A stretch of 64,000 bases of DNA from Gemmatimonadota bacterium (GCA_022560615.1 JADFSR010000017.1:25906-89905); one strand, 5' to 3'; shown: positions 16,631 to 25,668, counted from the stretch's first letter. Numbers and translations: made by a program. The notes: generated from the letters alone by a model not told the origin.

Positions 16631-17290
16631 GTGTGCGGTCGGTACACGCTCGGGACTGATGAAGAGGCCCTCATCGAGGCCTTCGACGTCTCGTCACTGA
16701 CCTTCGACCTGGTCCCCAGATACAACATCGCGCCCGGCCAGCAAGCCCCGATCGTGGCCGAGGATCGGCACGGCCGTCGGATCGGTCTGCTCACGTGGGG
16801 GCTCGTGCCGTCGTGGGTGGATGAGCCCAAGTCGGGGTTGATCAACGCGCGCTCCGAGTCCGTGGCGAGTAAGCCGTCGTTCCAAGAGGCCTTTCAAAGG
16901 CGACGTTGCCTCGTCCCCGCGGACGGCTTCTACGAGTGGCAGCGCACCGCGGCGGGGAAGGTGCCTCACTGGTTCCATCCGCCGGACGGCGGCGTGCTCT
17001 CGTTCGCCGGGATCTGGGAGTCGTGGTCACGCCCGGGTTCTGATCCTCGGTTTACGTTCGCGATCCTGACGACGGAAGCGAACGAGGATACCGCGCCGGT
17101 GCACGACCGCATGCCGGTCGTGGTCGCGGCACCGGACCGTGACTCGTGGCTGTCTCGCGCCACGGATGAGAGCACTCTGCTCTCCCTGCTCCGGCCGGCG
17201 CCCACGGGGACCTTCGCAGCGCACGCGGTTTCGACCCGGGTGAACCGGGTGAGCGAGGACGACCCGGGGCTGATCGCTCGATGTCGTTGA
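16631..17290 (+). CDS. SRAP (YedK/HMCES) family abasic-site-processing protein
   Basis: A 219-residue SOS-response-associated peptidase-fold protein. The GTG start gives MCGRYTL, placing the catalytic cysteine at position 2 as required after Met removal. Other active-site elements are visible: the Asn in LINARSES, the Glu in DGFYEWQR and the His in VHDRMPV. YedK/HMCES forms a stable thiazolidine crosslink to abasic sites in single-stranded DNA, shielding them during replication. The gene runs convergent with the lipoprotein gene at 17334. Confidence 0.93.
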   Translation: MCGRYTLGTDEEALIEAFDVSSLTFDLVPRYNIAPGQQAPIVAEDRHGRRIGLLTWGLVPSWVDEPKSGLINARSESVASKPSFQEAFQRRRCLVPADGFYEWQRTAAGKVPHWFHPPDGGVLSFAGIWESWSRPGSDPRFTFAILTTEANEDTAPVHDRMPVVVAAPDRDSWLSRATDESTLLSLLRPAPTGTFAAHAVSTRVNRVSEDDPGLIARCR

Positions 17291-17333
17291 GGGCGTCCTT
17301 CGGCATGCGGGATTTGGCGTATCTAGACGTCAC

Positions 17334-18119
17334 TCACCGCCAGGTGACATCCATGGCGAAGAAGTGGTCGAACACCTCCCTGGTCGGGTGGTTCGCTTCA
17401 TTCGCCTCTGGACTCCGGATGTAGAAGTCGAGCTGCATCTGCGCGGGGTTCACGGCGCCGGCCTCTGCGCCTGCTCCACCCCGTACCACGAGCGTTTCAC
17501 GATCTCGCATGCCCTGCGTGACCATGAAGTGGATCTGGTATTCGTCGTGCAACGGCTCGCCGTTCAACGTTGCGCTCCCCCAGCCCCACGCGGCCACATA
17601 GAGCAGGCTCTTCGGCCAGTTGGCGTCACCGCAGCCGGCGTTGCCGTGCTCGTACAGGAACGCGGCGATGCCGCCGTCGTGACACGGCGAGAACTCCTCG
17701 AAGCGATCGAGCTCCACGACGTAGGTGCCCTCGGGGAGCTCGAGCTGGGCGCGGAATGTGCCCGTGTTCGCGCGCTCATCGATGTCGAACTCGATGGTGC
17801 CCCCGACAGCGCGCACATTGCTCGCGTCGTCACCCATGTGGTCCCAGGGTGACTCGTCGTCGAGCGTGCCGACCTGATGGACCCGAGAGCCACTTACGAT
17901 GAAGCGACCGTCGTAGTCAGCGTGCTGCTCGGGGGTGTAGATCCCCATGTCCGTGCCGGGTTGGTAGCGCGCGCCCGGCTGCAGTTCGACCTGAGCTTCG
18001 CTCGCCCCATCCGTCTCCGGAGCTGCGCAGGCGGCGAGCGCCACAACGAGAGCTGTGCCCCACGTCCGTAGGACCGCGGTTGAGACGAGGCGCGTGGCAT
18101 CCAGCTTCGAGTCGTTCAT
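17334..18119 (-). CDS. Lipoprotein of unknown function
   Basis: A 261-residue protein with a lipobox near residue 31 (TALVVALAACAAPE), so lipid-anchored. The mature region is beta-rich: PEGTYVVELDRFEEFSPCHD reads like a jelly-roll or attractin-like sandwich, with a possible disulfide between CHD and GCGD. The family is not recognised. The ATG at 18119 is chosen because GGAG lies 7 bases before it and it falls just after the stop of the upstream frame at 18124. It follows the broken amidohydrolase gene by 4 bases, so the two formed one transcript. Confidence 0.7.
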   Translation of the reverse strand: MNDSKLDATRLVSTAVLRTWGTALVVALAACAAPETDGASEAQVELQPGARYQPGTDMGIYTPEQHADYDGRFIVSGSRVHQVGTLDDESPWDHMGDDASNVRAVGGTIEFDIDERANTGTFRAQLELPEGTYVVELDRFEEFSPCHDGGIAAFLYEHGNAGCGDANWPKSLLYVAAWGWGSATLNGEPLHDEYQIHFMVTQGMRDRETLVVRGGAGAEAGAVNPAQMQLDFYIRSPEANEANHPTREVFDHFFAMDVTWR

Positions 18120-18123
18120 GTCT

Positions 18124-19751
18124 CTACTCCGAGATCGGCGCGCCATCTCGGCGCGAGGTGATGACTTTGCCCGGCAGCGAGTACAGGATCTCGCCGCCGT
18201 CGACGACGAACTCGCCGTTCACGATGACTTGGTGGATCCCCGCTGCGTGCTGGTGGGGCTCGAAGACCGTCGCCCGGTCGGCGATCGTCTCCATGTCGAA
18301 GACGACCAGGTCTGCCCAGTACCCCTCGCGGATCTCGCCACGATCGTTGAGACCCATGATACGTGCGGGCAGCGACTTCTGCGAGCGGATCGCGGCTTCC
18401 ACGGAGAGTGCTCCGGCCCTCAGCGCGTATTGCCTGATCTTGCGCGGGAAGGTGCCGTAGAAGCGCGGATGCACGGACCCGTCTTCCGCCACGGCGATGC
18501 CGCCATCCGACGCGGTCGCCACCCAAAGCTGGGCGGCGTGGGCCTCGACATCGATCTCGGACATCGAGAAGCCGCGCATGCGGCCGCCGCCGCGCCGGTC
18601 GGGGTCACCTTCCATCTGGAGATCGATCACCATCTGCACCATGTCGCGATGTCCCGGCGGATCATCGCGTTCTTCTCCGCGTCGGCGAGGTTGTCCCGGA
18701 GGACCTCCGCGGGCGGACGCCGATTGTCGTCATCCGAACCTGCACCGGCGCCCCGGCCGCCGCCGGGGTCGGTAAGCGCCCAGCGCGGGATCAGAACGGT
18801 GTTCCCGTCGGAGCCGCTCGTTGCGTAGGGGTACTGATCGGCGAAGATCCGCACTCCTTCGTCGCGTGCCCGTTGGATGAGTTGTATGGCGGAACCGCTC
18901 GAGCCCCAGAAGTGGGCGCCCTTGGCTTTGATGTGCGAGGCGACGACGCGCGCGCCGCTCCGCCGACCGATCTCGATCGTCTCCATGATCGCGTCTTGCA
19001 GGGTCGGTGGCCCCGGCTCGTCCTGGCTCGGCCAGTACCACATGGGGTCGGCACCCTCAGAGCGCTCGTGTGAGATGTAGACCGCGTCGTAGGCGACGAG
19101 CTCCTGGGCCAGGGCGACGAGCTGGTCGGTCGTGCTCCACCGCCCAGGCACGTACTCGAGTCCGGCCGACATGCCGACCGCGCCCTCTTCCAGCGCCCGG
19201 CGGACCAGAGACCGCATCTGCAAGACTTCTTCGGCGGTGGCGGGGCGTCGGAAGTCGTCGCCCATCACCCTGCGGCGGACCGTGCCGTGGCCGACCATCA
19301 TCATGACATTCGGCCCGACTCCCTGAGCTTCCAGAAGCGAGCGCTGAGCGCTGATCGGCCAGGGCGACCGCCCGTCCTGGTTCACGACCACCGTCGTCAC
19401 GCCCTGAGACACCACGTTGGGTGCGGCCTTCCGCTCGACTTCGTCCGTGCGGATGGTGGCACCGCCAATGCGTGCGTTGCCGTCGTCGGCGTGAGAGTGG
19501 ATGTCGATGAAGCCCGGCGAGACGTACAGTCCGCTCGCGTCCACGATTCGGTCGGCGCGCGTGCCTTGCAGGCGGCCGAGCGCGACAATGCGCCCGTCGC
19601 GCACCCCGATGTCGGCCTGGAACCACCGGTTCCCGGTTCCGTCCAGAATGCGGCCGCCCTGAATCAGCAGATCGAACGGCCCGCGGTCCTGGGCCGAGAC
19701 GATTGCGGGAAGGAGCGCGGTGAGTGTCGCCAAGAAGACGCGTCGGAACAT
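18124..19751 (-). pseudogene. Amidohydrolase (N-acyl-D-amino-acid deacylase-like), broken by deletion and frameshift
   Basis: Two minus-strand frames together make one exported amidohydrolase. The first (19751 down to about 18640) has a signal peptide (VFLATLTALLPAIVSAQ), the metal-binding GFIDIHSHAD, SHIKAKG and DQYPYATSG. The second (about 18642 down to 18124) continues with MVIDLQMEGD, RMRGFSMSE, the catalytic Asp region VATASDGG and the C-terminal GYWADLVVFD. At the junction, EKNAMIRRDI runs straight into DMVQMVIDLQ in another frame. Relatives, as I recall them, have a further 35-40 residues between these points. The gene therefore carries a deletion of a length not divisible by three and is probably dead. 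AAGG precedes the start ATG. Confidence 0.8.
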
Positions 19752-19835
19752 GTCGGACCTTGCGGAACGGGGGTTGCACACGGCGAGGGTAGTGGCTTGG
19801 AGATGTCATTCCAACCCTTCACGCCGTCTCCTTGT

Positions 19836-19863
19836 CTATAGTATAGCGGCGCTATAGTATAGC
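19836..19863. promoter_or_regulatory. Tandem and palindromic operator of the PadR regulator
   Basis: CTATAGTATAGC occurs twice (19836-19847, 19852-19863) separated by GGCG, a 16-bp period. The centre, TATAGCG-G-CGCTATA, is also a 7-bp inverted repeat. The AT-rich block stands out sharply in GC-rich surroundings. It lies 39 bases before the PadR start and 85 bases from the divergent amidohydrolase start, so it could control both. PadR proteins bind such dyads as dimers. Confidence 0.7.
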
Positions 19864-19901
19864 ATTGCTATCCAATGGATTGGATCAAGTGGAGATGGCC
19901 G

Positions 19902-20228
19902 ATGGGACGAACAGGGCTTGGTGGGTTCGAGCAGCAGGTGCTCTTGGTGATTCTGAGACTGGGACGGGAGGCGTACTCCGTCCCGATCGTGTCGGAGATC
20001 GAGCGGCGCACAGGCCGTGAGGTAGCGACTTCCGCGGTCTACATCGCGCTCCGTCGCCTCGAGAAGAAGGGCTTGCTCACTTCACGGCTCGAGTCGCCCG
20101 AGCAGAGTGGCGAACCGTATCCGCGTCGCTACTTCGCGCTGACGGAAGCCTCGCTGGAGCCGCTCAAGACGGCGCGCCGCGCGATGCTGAGCCTCTGGGA
20201 AGGGCTCGAGCCCGTGCTGGACGACTGA
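19902..20228 (+). CDS. PadR-family transcriptional regulator
   Basis: A 108-residue winged-helix repressor. The family pattern is clear: FEQQVLLVILRLGREAYSVP, then the recognition helix region VATSAVYIALRRLEKKGLLT, and the wing with YPRRYFALTEAS. It is the short PadR subtype, with a brief dimerisation helix, commonly encoded before ADOP efflux permeases. The ATG at 19902 follows GGAGA by 6 bases. An upstream ATG at 19875 would add an unconserved leader. Probable target is the AT-rich operator at 19836-19863, giving repression of the downstream export genes until a ligand binds. Confidence 0.9.
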   Translation: MGRTGLGGFEQQVLLVILRLGREAYSVPIVSEIERRTGREVATSAVYIALRRLEKKGLLTSRLESPEQSGEPYPRRYFALTEASLEPLKTARRAMLSLWEGLEPVLDD

Positions 20229-20230
20229 TC

Positions 20231-20467
20231 GTGGAACCCGAAGTGGACCCAGAGGTGGACTCGAAGGCGGACAAGGCGACGGGAGAGCGAGCGCCGGGTC
20301 TCGTCCGGCAGATGATCCAATGGGTCGTGCCGCCCGAGGATCGCGATGTGGTGGATGCCGAGCTGCTCGAGCACTTCGTGCGCAGGGCCGCGCGTGACGG
20401 CGGGCCCGCGGCGAGGCGCTGGTACCGCAGACAAGTGCTGGGATTCGTGCTCCGGTCCGGAGCCTAG
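20231..20467 (+). CDS. Free-standing permease prefix domain protein
   Basis: A 78-residue protein starting at GTG 20231, two bases after the padR stop. Its core (VPPEDRDVVDAELLEHFVRR, then GGPAARRWYRRQVLGFVLR) resembles the short cytoplasmic prefix domain usually fused to the N-terminus of ADOP-type permeases. There it precedes the first membrane helix. Here it ends at a stop 36 bases before the permease ATG, which has its own strong ribosome binding site, so the domain is split off. It probably works in complex with the permease or its ATPase; this is inference. Confidence 0.65.
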   Translation: MEPEVDPEVDSKADKATGERAPGLVRQMIQWVVPPEDRDVVDAELLEHFVRRAARDGGPAARRWYRRQVLGFVLRSGA

Positions 20468-20502
20468 GACGGGAACTGGGACGGGAACGGGAGGGGAAGG
20501 GA

Positions 20503-22932
20503 ATGAACGTCTTTGCCGACATGCTCGCAGACGTGAGGCTCGCGCTCCGTGGGCTCCGGAGGCGGCCCACGTTCACGGCTGTAGCGGTCGGCACGTTGGC
20601 GCTCGGCATCGGCGCGAACTCGGCGATCTTCACGCTGGTGAGTGCCCATTTCCTGGCCCCGCTCCCGTACGAACGGCCCGCCGAGCTCGCGCTCGTGTGG
20701 GAGACGGGGCGCGGCACCCGGGAGGTCACGACCGTCGCCCCGGGCAACTACTTCGACTGGCGGGAGCAGTCGACCTCCTTCGTCGATATCGCGGCGTACA
20801 ATGTGGACTTCGCCACGCTGTCGGGTGAGGGCGGAGCGGCTGAGCGGGTCACGGCGAGTGTCGTGACGCCGCACTTCTTCGACCTCCTGGGTGCGCGACC
20901 GGCTCTGGGAAGCGGGTTCGACGAGCAGCGCGCGCGGGAGGCCGACGCACGCCTCGTCATCTTGAGTCACTCTCTGTGGACGAGGCGGTACGGCGGCGAC
21001 CCGGGAGTCGTCGGCACGGACATCCGCATCGACGGTCGGCCTCACACGGTCGTGGGCGTGATGCCGCCGGAGTTCCGGCAGCTGGAGCGCTCGCTGAGTT
21101 ACCAGACGACCGAGTTATGGCGTCCGATGCTTCTCGACGCCGAGCGCGACGACCACCGCTCCCGCTACCTGCGCACGGTCGCTCGACGAAAGCCCGACGT
21201 GTCGGTCGAACAAGCGAGGGAAGAGATGACGCTGCTCGGCCAGCGTCTCGAGCGAGCGTTCCCGGAGGCCAATGCGGGCAGGGGCGTGCTCGTGCGCACG
21301 CTGGACGAGTACCTGCTCGGTGACGCCCGTCCCACGCTCATGATGTTGTTGTACGCCGGCGCCGCGGTGCTGCTCATCGTTTGCGCCAACGTCGCCAACT
21401 TGATTCTCGCGCGCGGCGAAGAGCGACGGCAGGAGTTCGCGCTACGCGCCGCGCTCGGATCCGGAAGGGGTCGTCTGCTGCGCCAGATCGTCGTCGAGTC
21501 GGTCGTGCTCGCTCTGCTCGGTGCCGCGGCGGGCACTCTGTTCGTGCTGGGTGGGCAGGGCGTGCTGCAAGGCGTCCAACAGCGCTTTTTTTCAGGGCTG
21601 ATCGACGTGGCAGTCGACTGGCGCGTCGTGGCGTTCACGACGGCGGTCGCGGTCGGCTCGGGTCTGCTGTTCGGGCTCCCGCTGGCGCGCTCGGCGTCGA
21701 ACCCCGAGTTGCGAGCAGCGCTCGCCGAGGGTGGACACCGTGCGGGCGGTCGGGTGGGGGCGGGCCCGACGCGCGACCTCTTGATCGTTGGCCAAGTGGG
21801 CATGGCGACGACGCTGCTCGTGGTCGCCGCCCTGCTGTCCCGCTCCTTCGGTGAGCTGGTCAACATGCCGCCGGGCTTCAACCCGGATGGCGTCATCACC
21901 TTCACGGTCTCGGCTCCGAGCGCGAGCTACCAGACCACCGCGCAGGTCGTGCAATACCACCGGGAGCTGGTCGCCGACGTGCAGGCCCTTGCGGGAGTCC
22001 AGAAGGTCGGCCTCGTGTCCGACCTGATGTTCACGGGTGAGAACCGGAGCACGACGTTCCGGGTGGAAGGCCTCCCCTACGACGCCACCGACCCGCCGTC
22101 GGCGGAGTATCACCAGTTCCTACCCGAATACTTCTCCGTGCTCGACATCCCGCTCCTATCCGGTGCGATGCCGGATGGCTGGGAGTCCTCAGCCGAGACC
22201 TCAGTGCTCGTCAACGAGGAGATGGCACGTACGGTGTGGCCGGACCGCGACCCGGTGGGGGCCTCGTTCTTCCTCGATTGGTCGGACACGATTCCGTTAC
22301 GGGTCGTGGGCGTGGTAGCCAACATCCGCGACGACGGGTTCGACGCGGACCCCGACCCGGCGTTTTTCGTGCCCTATGGCTCCATGCCCAATCGCCGGAT
22401 GTCGTACCTCGTGCGCGCCTCAGGAGACCCTGGCGAGCTCATGGCCCAGCTGCGCCAAACCGTAACGCGCAGAGATCCGGACATTCCGGCAGCCGACCTG
22501 CGCATGCTCGACGCTCTCATGGCGGAGACCGTCGTGAGACCCCGCGCCGCCTCGCTCATCGGTCTGACCATCGCGCTCATCGCGCTCCTCGTCGCGGCTG
22601 CGGGGATCTACGGGGTGCTCAGCTACACGGTTCAGGTTCGGACGCGCGAGCTCGGGATCCGCTCCGCGCTCGGCGCGAGCGGCAGTCAACTCGTCTCCAT
22701 GGTGATGGGCCACTCGACCCGGCTGATCGCGTTGGGACTGGCGGTCGGGGTGATCGGGGCTCTTGCCGCGAAATCGATTCTGTCCGGACTCCTGTTCGGG
22801 GTGCAGTCGTGGGACCCGTTGAGCCACGTCGTCGCGGTGGTGGTCCTCGGCGCCGTCGGCTCGCTCGCTGCGTGGGTTCCGGCGAGACGGGCGGTGACGA
22901 TCGACCCCCAGGAGGCGCTGCGCGCGGAGTGA
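20503..22932 (+). CDS. ADOP-family ABC transporter permease (MacB/FtsX-like)
   Basis: An 809-residue permease with the duplicated FtsX/MacB layout. The first helix is VAVGTLALGIGANSAIFTLV, followed by a periplasmic core (residues about 50-255) and three helices around 280-400 (LLIVCANVANLILARGEERR). A second copy then has another periplasmic core (about 440-660) and three C-terminal helices ending in the WVPARRAVTIDPQEALRAE signature. GGGAGGGGAAGGG lies immediately upstream. It would form an efflux or release pump with a LolD-type ATPase that is not adjacent; the ATPase at 78-809 is one possible partner. Regulation is by the upstream PadR. Confidence 0.93.
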   Translation: MNVFADMLADVRLALRGLRRRPTFTAVAVGTLALGIGANSAIFTLVSAHFLAPLPYERPAELALVWETGRGTREVTTVAPGNYFDWREQSTSFVDIAAYNVDFATLSGEGGAAERVTASVVTPHFFDLLGARPALGSGFDEQRAREADARLVILSHSLWTRRYGGDPGVVGTDIRIDGRPHTVVGVMPPEFRQLERSLSYQTTELWRPMLLDAERDDHRSRYLRTVARRKPDVSVEQAREEMTLLGQRLERAFPEANAGRGVLVRTLDEYLLGDARPTLMMLLYAGAAVLLIVCANVANLILARGEERRQEFALRAALGSGRGRLLRQIVVESVVLALLGAAAGTLFVLGGQGVLQGVQQRFFSGLIDVAVDWRVVAFTTAVAVGSGLLFGLPLARSASNPELRAALAEGGHRAGGRVGAGPTRDLLIVGQVGMATTLLVVAALLSRSFGELVNMPPGFNPDGVITFTVSAPSASYQTTAQVVQYHRELVADVQALAGVQKVGLVSDLMFTGENRSTTFRVEGLPYDATDPPSAEYHQFLPEYFSVLDIPLLSGAMPDGWESSAETSVLVNEEMARTVWPDRDPVGASFFLDWSDTIPLRVVGVVANIRDDGFDADPDPAFFVPYGSMPNRRMSYLVRASGDPGELMAQLRQTVTRRDPDIPAADLRMLDALMAETVVRPRAASLIGLTIALIALLVAAAGIYGVLSYTVQVRTRELGIRSALGASGSQLVSMVMGHSTRLIALGLAVGVIGALAAKSILSGLLFGVQSWDPLSHVVAVVVLGAVGSLAAWVPARRAVTIDPQEALRAE

Positions 22933-23012
22933 TGAGCGGATAGGAAGGGCGCCCTCGTGTGAGCTGCCCGATTCGCTCACGATTCGGCGGAAGGATGGCG
23001 TCGAGACTCTGT

Positions 23013-23104
23013 CTAGCTGGCTGGATTCCGAAGCACGAGAGCGAGTTGGAGGGCCATGATCCGATCGATGGCCGGCGCACCCACCACACTTCACCGCGGG
23101 TCAT
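23013..23104 (-). pseudogene. mazF/pemK-like toxin remnant with internal deletion
   Basis: The minus strand starts ATG at 23104 with MTRGEVWWVRRP, the hallmark N-terminus of MazF/PemK endoribonucleases. It overlaps the end of the antitoxin-like gene by 14 bases, as in real TA operons. Within about 12 codons the frame is lost, and another frame reads IDRIMALQLALVLRNPAS before a stop at 23013, which looks like a family C-terminus. The middle 80 or so residues are gone. Confidence 0.55.
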
Positions 23105-23320
23105 CCAGTGCATCCCCCATCAGACCTTCGACCCACTGCGACGCCGCGGCCTCACGGACCTCGTCCCGAGCCATTGCCGCGTACGTATCGTCGAGCTCCT
23201 TCGGCAAGACGTGGGGTCGAACGAGCTTTTCGATGAACCGAGATATCTTCCCCGTTCCGACGCGTTCATACAGTCCGCGATACACGTCTTCGTCGATCGT
23301 AATGGTCAGCTTTTTTGCAT
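23091..23320 (-). pseudogene. MazE-like antitoxin with a probable one-base deletion near the start
   Basis: From 23285 the frame encodes YRGLYERVGTGKISRFIEKL, VRPHVL and AMARDEVREAAASQWVEGL, an antitoxin of the MazE/RelB-like type. Upstream the same frame continues as KKLTITIDEDVY, the expected beta-strand of an RHH or AbrB-like antitoxin, but has no start codon. An ATG at 23318-23320 lies in another frame, separated by an A6 tract. Seven A's would give MQKKLTITIDED. Either one A is lost, a sequence error is present, or translation starts at GTG 23285 to give a 64-residue truncated form. Confidence 0.6.
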
Positions 23321-23347
23321 GGGCGTCACCGTCTCCCGGTAGGAGTC

Positions 23348-24736
23348 CTAAGCTGTCTCGCTCACCGGTGGCCGGCCCCGGCCCCGGTTCTCTTCCCCCA
23401 GCATGTCGATCGTGAGCCCGAGATCCAGTGACTCACCGAGCCAGTCGGAGGTCGCGGTCCAGGCATCTGGATCGACCCCGAGGCGGTGGTTCGCCGCTTC
23501 GAGGGCGGCCACCGGGGCCTGCGGTATTGCCGGACTCGGCGGTACGTTGGGCAGTCGCCTGCCGTCCGGGCGATAGAAGACCGCGCGGCCGTCTTCGTTC
23601 AGGCGGACCGTCCAGCCCCCTTCATGTACCGCCCTATGATGCCGGCGGCACGCGAGCACAACATTATCGAGCCTCGTATGTCCGCCCTCGGCCCAATGTG
23701 TGATGTGGTGGACGTCCGTGTGCCGAACATCACAGCCAGGAAACGCACAGCCGCGGTCCCGCGCCTCGAGTGCCCGGCGTAGACCGACCGGGACCGTCCG
23801 CTGCTTCCGGCCCACGTCTAGCACTCGGCCCCGGGTGTCGTAGCTCATCACGACCAGCCCCGCGTCGCAGGCGAGCCGCCGCGACGTCTCCGCGGAAACG
23901 TTTAGGCCGCCTTCGTGGCGAGCGTCACCTCCCACGTGCAACACTACCTGGAAGCGGTCCGCGCGGCGGAGGGGCCGGCTGGCCGTGGTGGCCCGGTCGG
24001 CGGTGGTGGCCAGGTCCGGGGTAGTCGGCCCGTCCGGATCCGCCTCCACCACCCCGTCCTCGGCGACCTCCGCCCCCGCCAGCGCCTGCTCCGCGAGCAG
24101 CCCCAGCGCGTCGGCGCGCCGCTGCCCAACGTTGACCTCAACCCGTTCCTCCACCGACGCCTGCCTGTAGAGCTGATCCTCCGCCCATTCGAGCGCTTTC
24201 TCGAACACAGCACCGACCTCGGGCTCCAGCCGCGCGCTGACGACGAACATCCCGTCGTCGTCCCGATAGATACGGAGGTAGCGGCTCTGGTGCCGTTCCG
24301 TCTCGGCCTCGGCGTCCCCCAGTCGATCGACCCTACGCCACGCCCGCACGATCCGCTCCATGTGCGCCGCGGTCGCGTGCGCCGCGAGCTCCACGAGCTC
24401 GGACTCGTTCTGGGGCGACGCCACGCGCGTCATCGCGCGAACCTTCGAGAAGGAGAGCGCTCCGCGCTCCATGACCGCTGAGATGAGGGGGAGCGAGCCG
24501 AGCGCTCGCGCGACGCGGACCTTCTCCCGTGCGGCGCCTGGCGCGATGCCCGTGCGCCAGCTCAGCCAGTGCCCGCAGGTGCGGAAGCCATCCGACCATC
24601 CCTCCCGCTCGTCGAACTCGCGGATGAGGACGAGCAGCCGGTACGTGGCGGCGTGGAGGTGCGCGGCGAGACGCGCGATCTCGTCGCCGAGGCGTTCGGT
24701 GTCTGCGACGCTGTACGTCGAGGCAAACTGGATCAT
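23348..24736 (-). CDS. HNH endonuclease with DUF222 domain
   Basis: A 462-residue protein of the DUF222-HNH (13E12 repeat) group. The N-terminal two thirds is the helical DUF222 region: GWSDGFRTCGHWLSWRTGI and VRVARALGSLPLISAVMERG. The HNH domain is near residues 340-395: RDRGCAFPGCD, VHHITHWAEGG and the final ACRRHHRAVHEGGW. All zinc cysteines and catalytic histidines look intact. These proteins are abundant in Actinobacteria and often lie in mobile regions; a nicking or homing role is usually assumed but not established. It sits between a broken mazEF-like pair and other mobile debris. Confidence 0.88.
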   Translation of the reverse strand: MIQFASTYSVADTERLGDEIARLAAHLHAATYRLLVLIREFDEREGWSDGFRTCGHWLSWRTGIAPGAAREKVRVARALGSLPLISAVMERGALSFSKVRAMTRVASPQNESELVELAAHATAAHMERIVRAWRRVDRLGDAEAETERHQSRYLRIYRDDDGMFVVSARLEPEVGAVFEKALEWAEDQLYRQASVEERVEVNVGQRRADALGLLAEQALAGAEVAEDGVVEADPDGPTTPDLATTADRATTASRPLRRADRFQVVLHVGGDARHEGGLNVSAETSRRLACDAGLVVMSYDTRGRVLDVGRKQRTVPVGLRRALEARDRGCAFPGCDVRHTDVHHITHWAEGGHTRLDNVVLACRRHHRAVHEGGWTVRLNEDGRAVFYRPDGRRLPNVPPSPAIPQAPVAALEAANHRLGVDPDAWTATSDWLGESLDLGLTIDMLGEENRGRGRPPVSETA

Positions 24737-25028
24737 GGCGCGGGCTTCCTCTGGCCTAGCGAGAGTCGGGAGCGGTCCCTCAGGGAATCGATACCGAATA
24801 GACCCCGAAATCTAACGGCCCACTTTTTGGGGCTCAGGCTCGCTGCTGGAGTCACGACGGAGGGCTCGGAGGCTTCGAATGGCAGGAGAAGGCGACGAAC
24901 GTAGGCAGGCGGCCTGTATCAGCTCGAGGCAGAGCCCTGGATGGCGGTCCCGCACCTCGCCCCGCTTCGGTCCCGAAATCCGTCAAGGGGTGGGCGGGAC
25001 TTTCGCATGTGTCGTTGGGGGGGGCTAC
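24737..25028. other. Non-coding accessory sequence
   Basis: No gene, repeat or RNA is recognisable in this part of the 1.1-kb gap (24737-25820). The remainder of the gap holds the hsdR remnant and the MITE. Confidence 0.4.
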
Positions 25029-25079
25029 TCAAGGTCTGCAGAGGACGCTGGTGACCCACCCTTTGCGCCACGCTGCGTT

Positions 25080-25232
25080 CGGCCAATCCCGATACAGCGC
25101 CTCCGCCTGCTCCAGGATCACTTCGACGACGTTCTCCGGATGCTCCGTCGGGACCTCATTCCGCCGGAGCACGCGCTTCACAGCCAATCGCACGCCCGCC
25201 TTCACAGATTCCCGGTGCGGCTTGGTCCAGTG
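25080..25232 (-). pseudogene. C-terminal remnant of a type I restriction subunit (hsdR)
   Basis: The minus-strand frame (open from 25289 to a stop at 25029) contains HWTKPHRESVKAGVRLAVKR, VLRRNEVP and VVEVILEQAEALYRDW. This matches the end of HsdR proteins, which typically read 'W-x-x-x-x-x-x-x-A-x-[IVL]-R-x-x-[VI]-K-R-[IV]-L-R-K-Y' and then 'VLEQAE'. Motor and nuclease domains are absent and no hsdS or hsdM is present. It is a leftover of a lost restriction system. Confidence 0.5.
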
Positions 25233-25335
25233 AGCTTGCGTCGATGCAACTTGCGAAGGAGACACTTTACGCGAGTTAGAGCTCCGCACCCTCCAATAAC
25301 AACGCGTTGTTTCGTTGGATATCCATTGTTTTTAC

Positions 25336-25668
25336 GGTTCTTCCGCAGAATCTGTGGGTGATTCCTGGTGGGCGGAATTCGGAATGTCTTGATACTCAGT
25401 GGTTTTACGGGCCTCGACAGCGTCTACGTTTCCGGTAGTCACTTTCAAGAGGTGAGAAACGGACCCAAATCCGGGGGCAGGGATCCTGCCCGATGCTGGG
25501 CCCGCGAAAGGGCGCTCGTTGCGGTCAGATGACCCACAAGTTCCTGTCGTTACCCCACTTGGCGGCCAGTAGGTGGCTTCTCCCGACGGGTTCCCCCTGT
25601 TTGCAACTCCCGGCGCTACGACCACCTCTCGGCTTGTCGATTTTACCCACAGATTCTGCTGAGGAACC
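25336..25668. mobile_element. 333-bp MITE with 26-bp terminal inverted repeats and 8-bp target duplication
   Basis: The left end begins GGTTCTTCCGCAGAATCTG, and the right end is its inverted copy (25643-25668), matching at 23 of 26 positions. Immediately outside both ends stands the identical octamer GTTTTTAC (25328-25335 and 25669-25676), a perfect target-site duplication. There is no room for a transposase, and internal frames show no family-like content. Terminal GG, repeat length and 8-bp duplication suit the ISL3 family, so this is probably a non-autonomous derivative mobilised in trans. The family assignment is inference. Confidence 0.85.
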
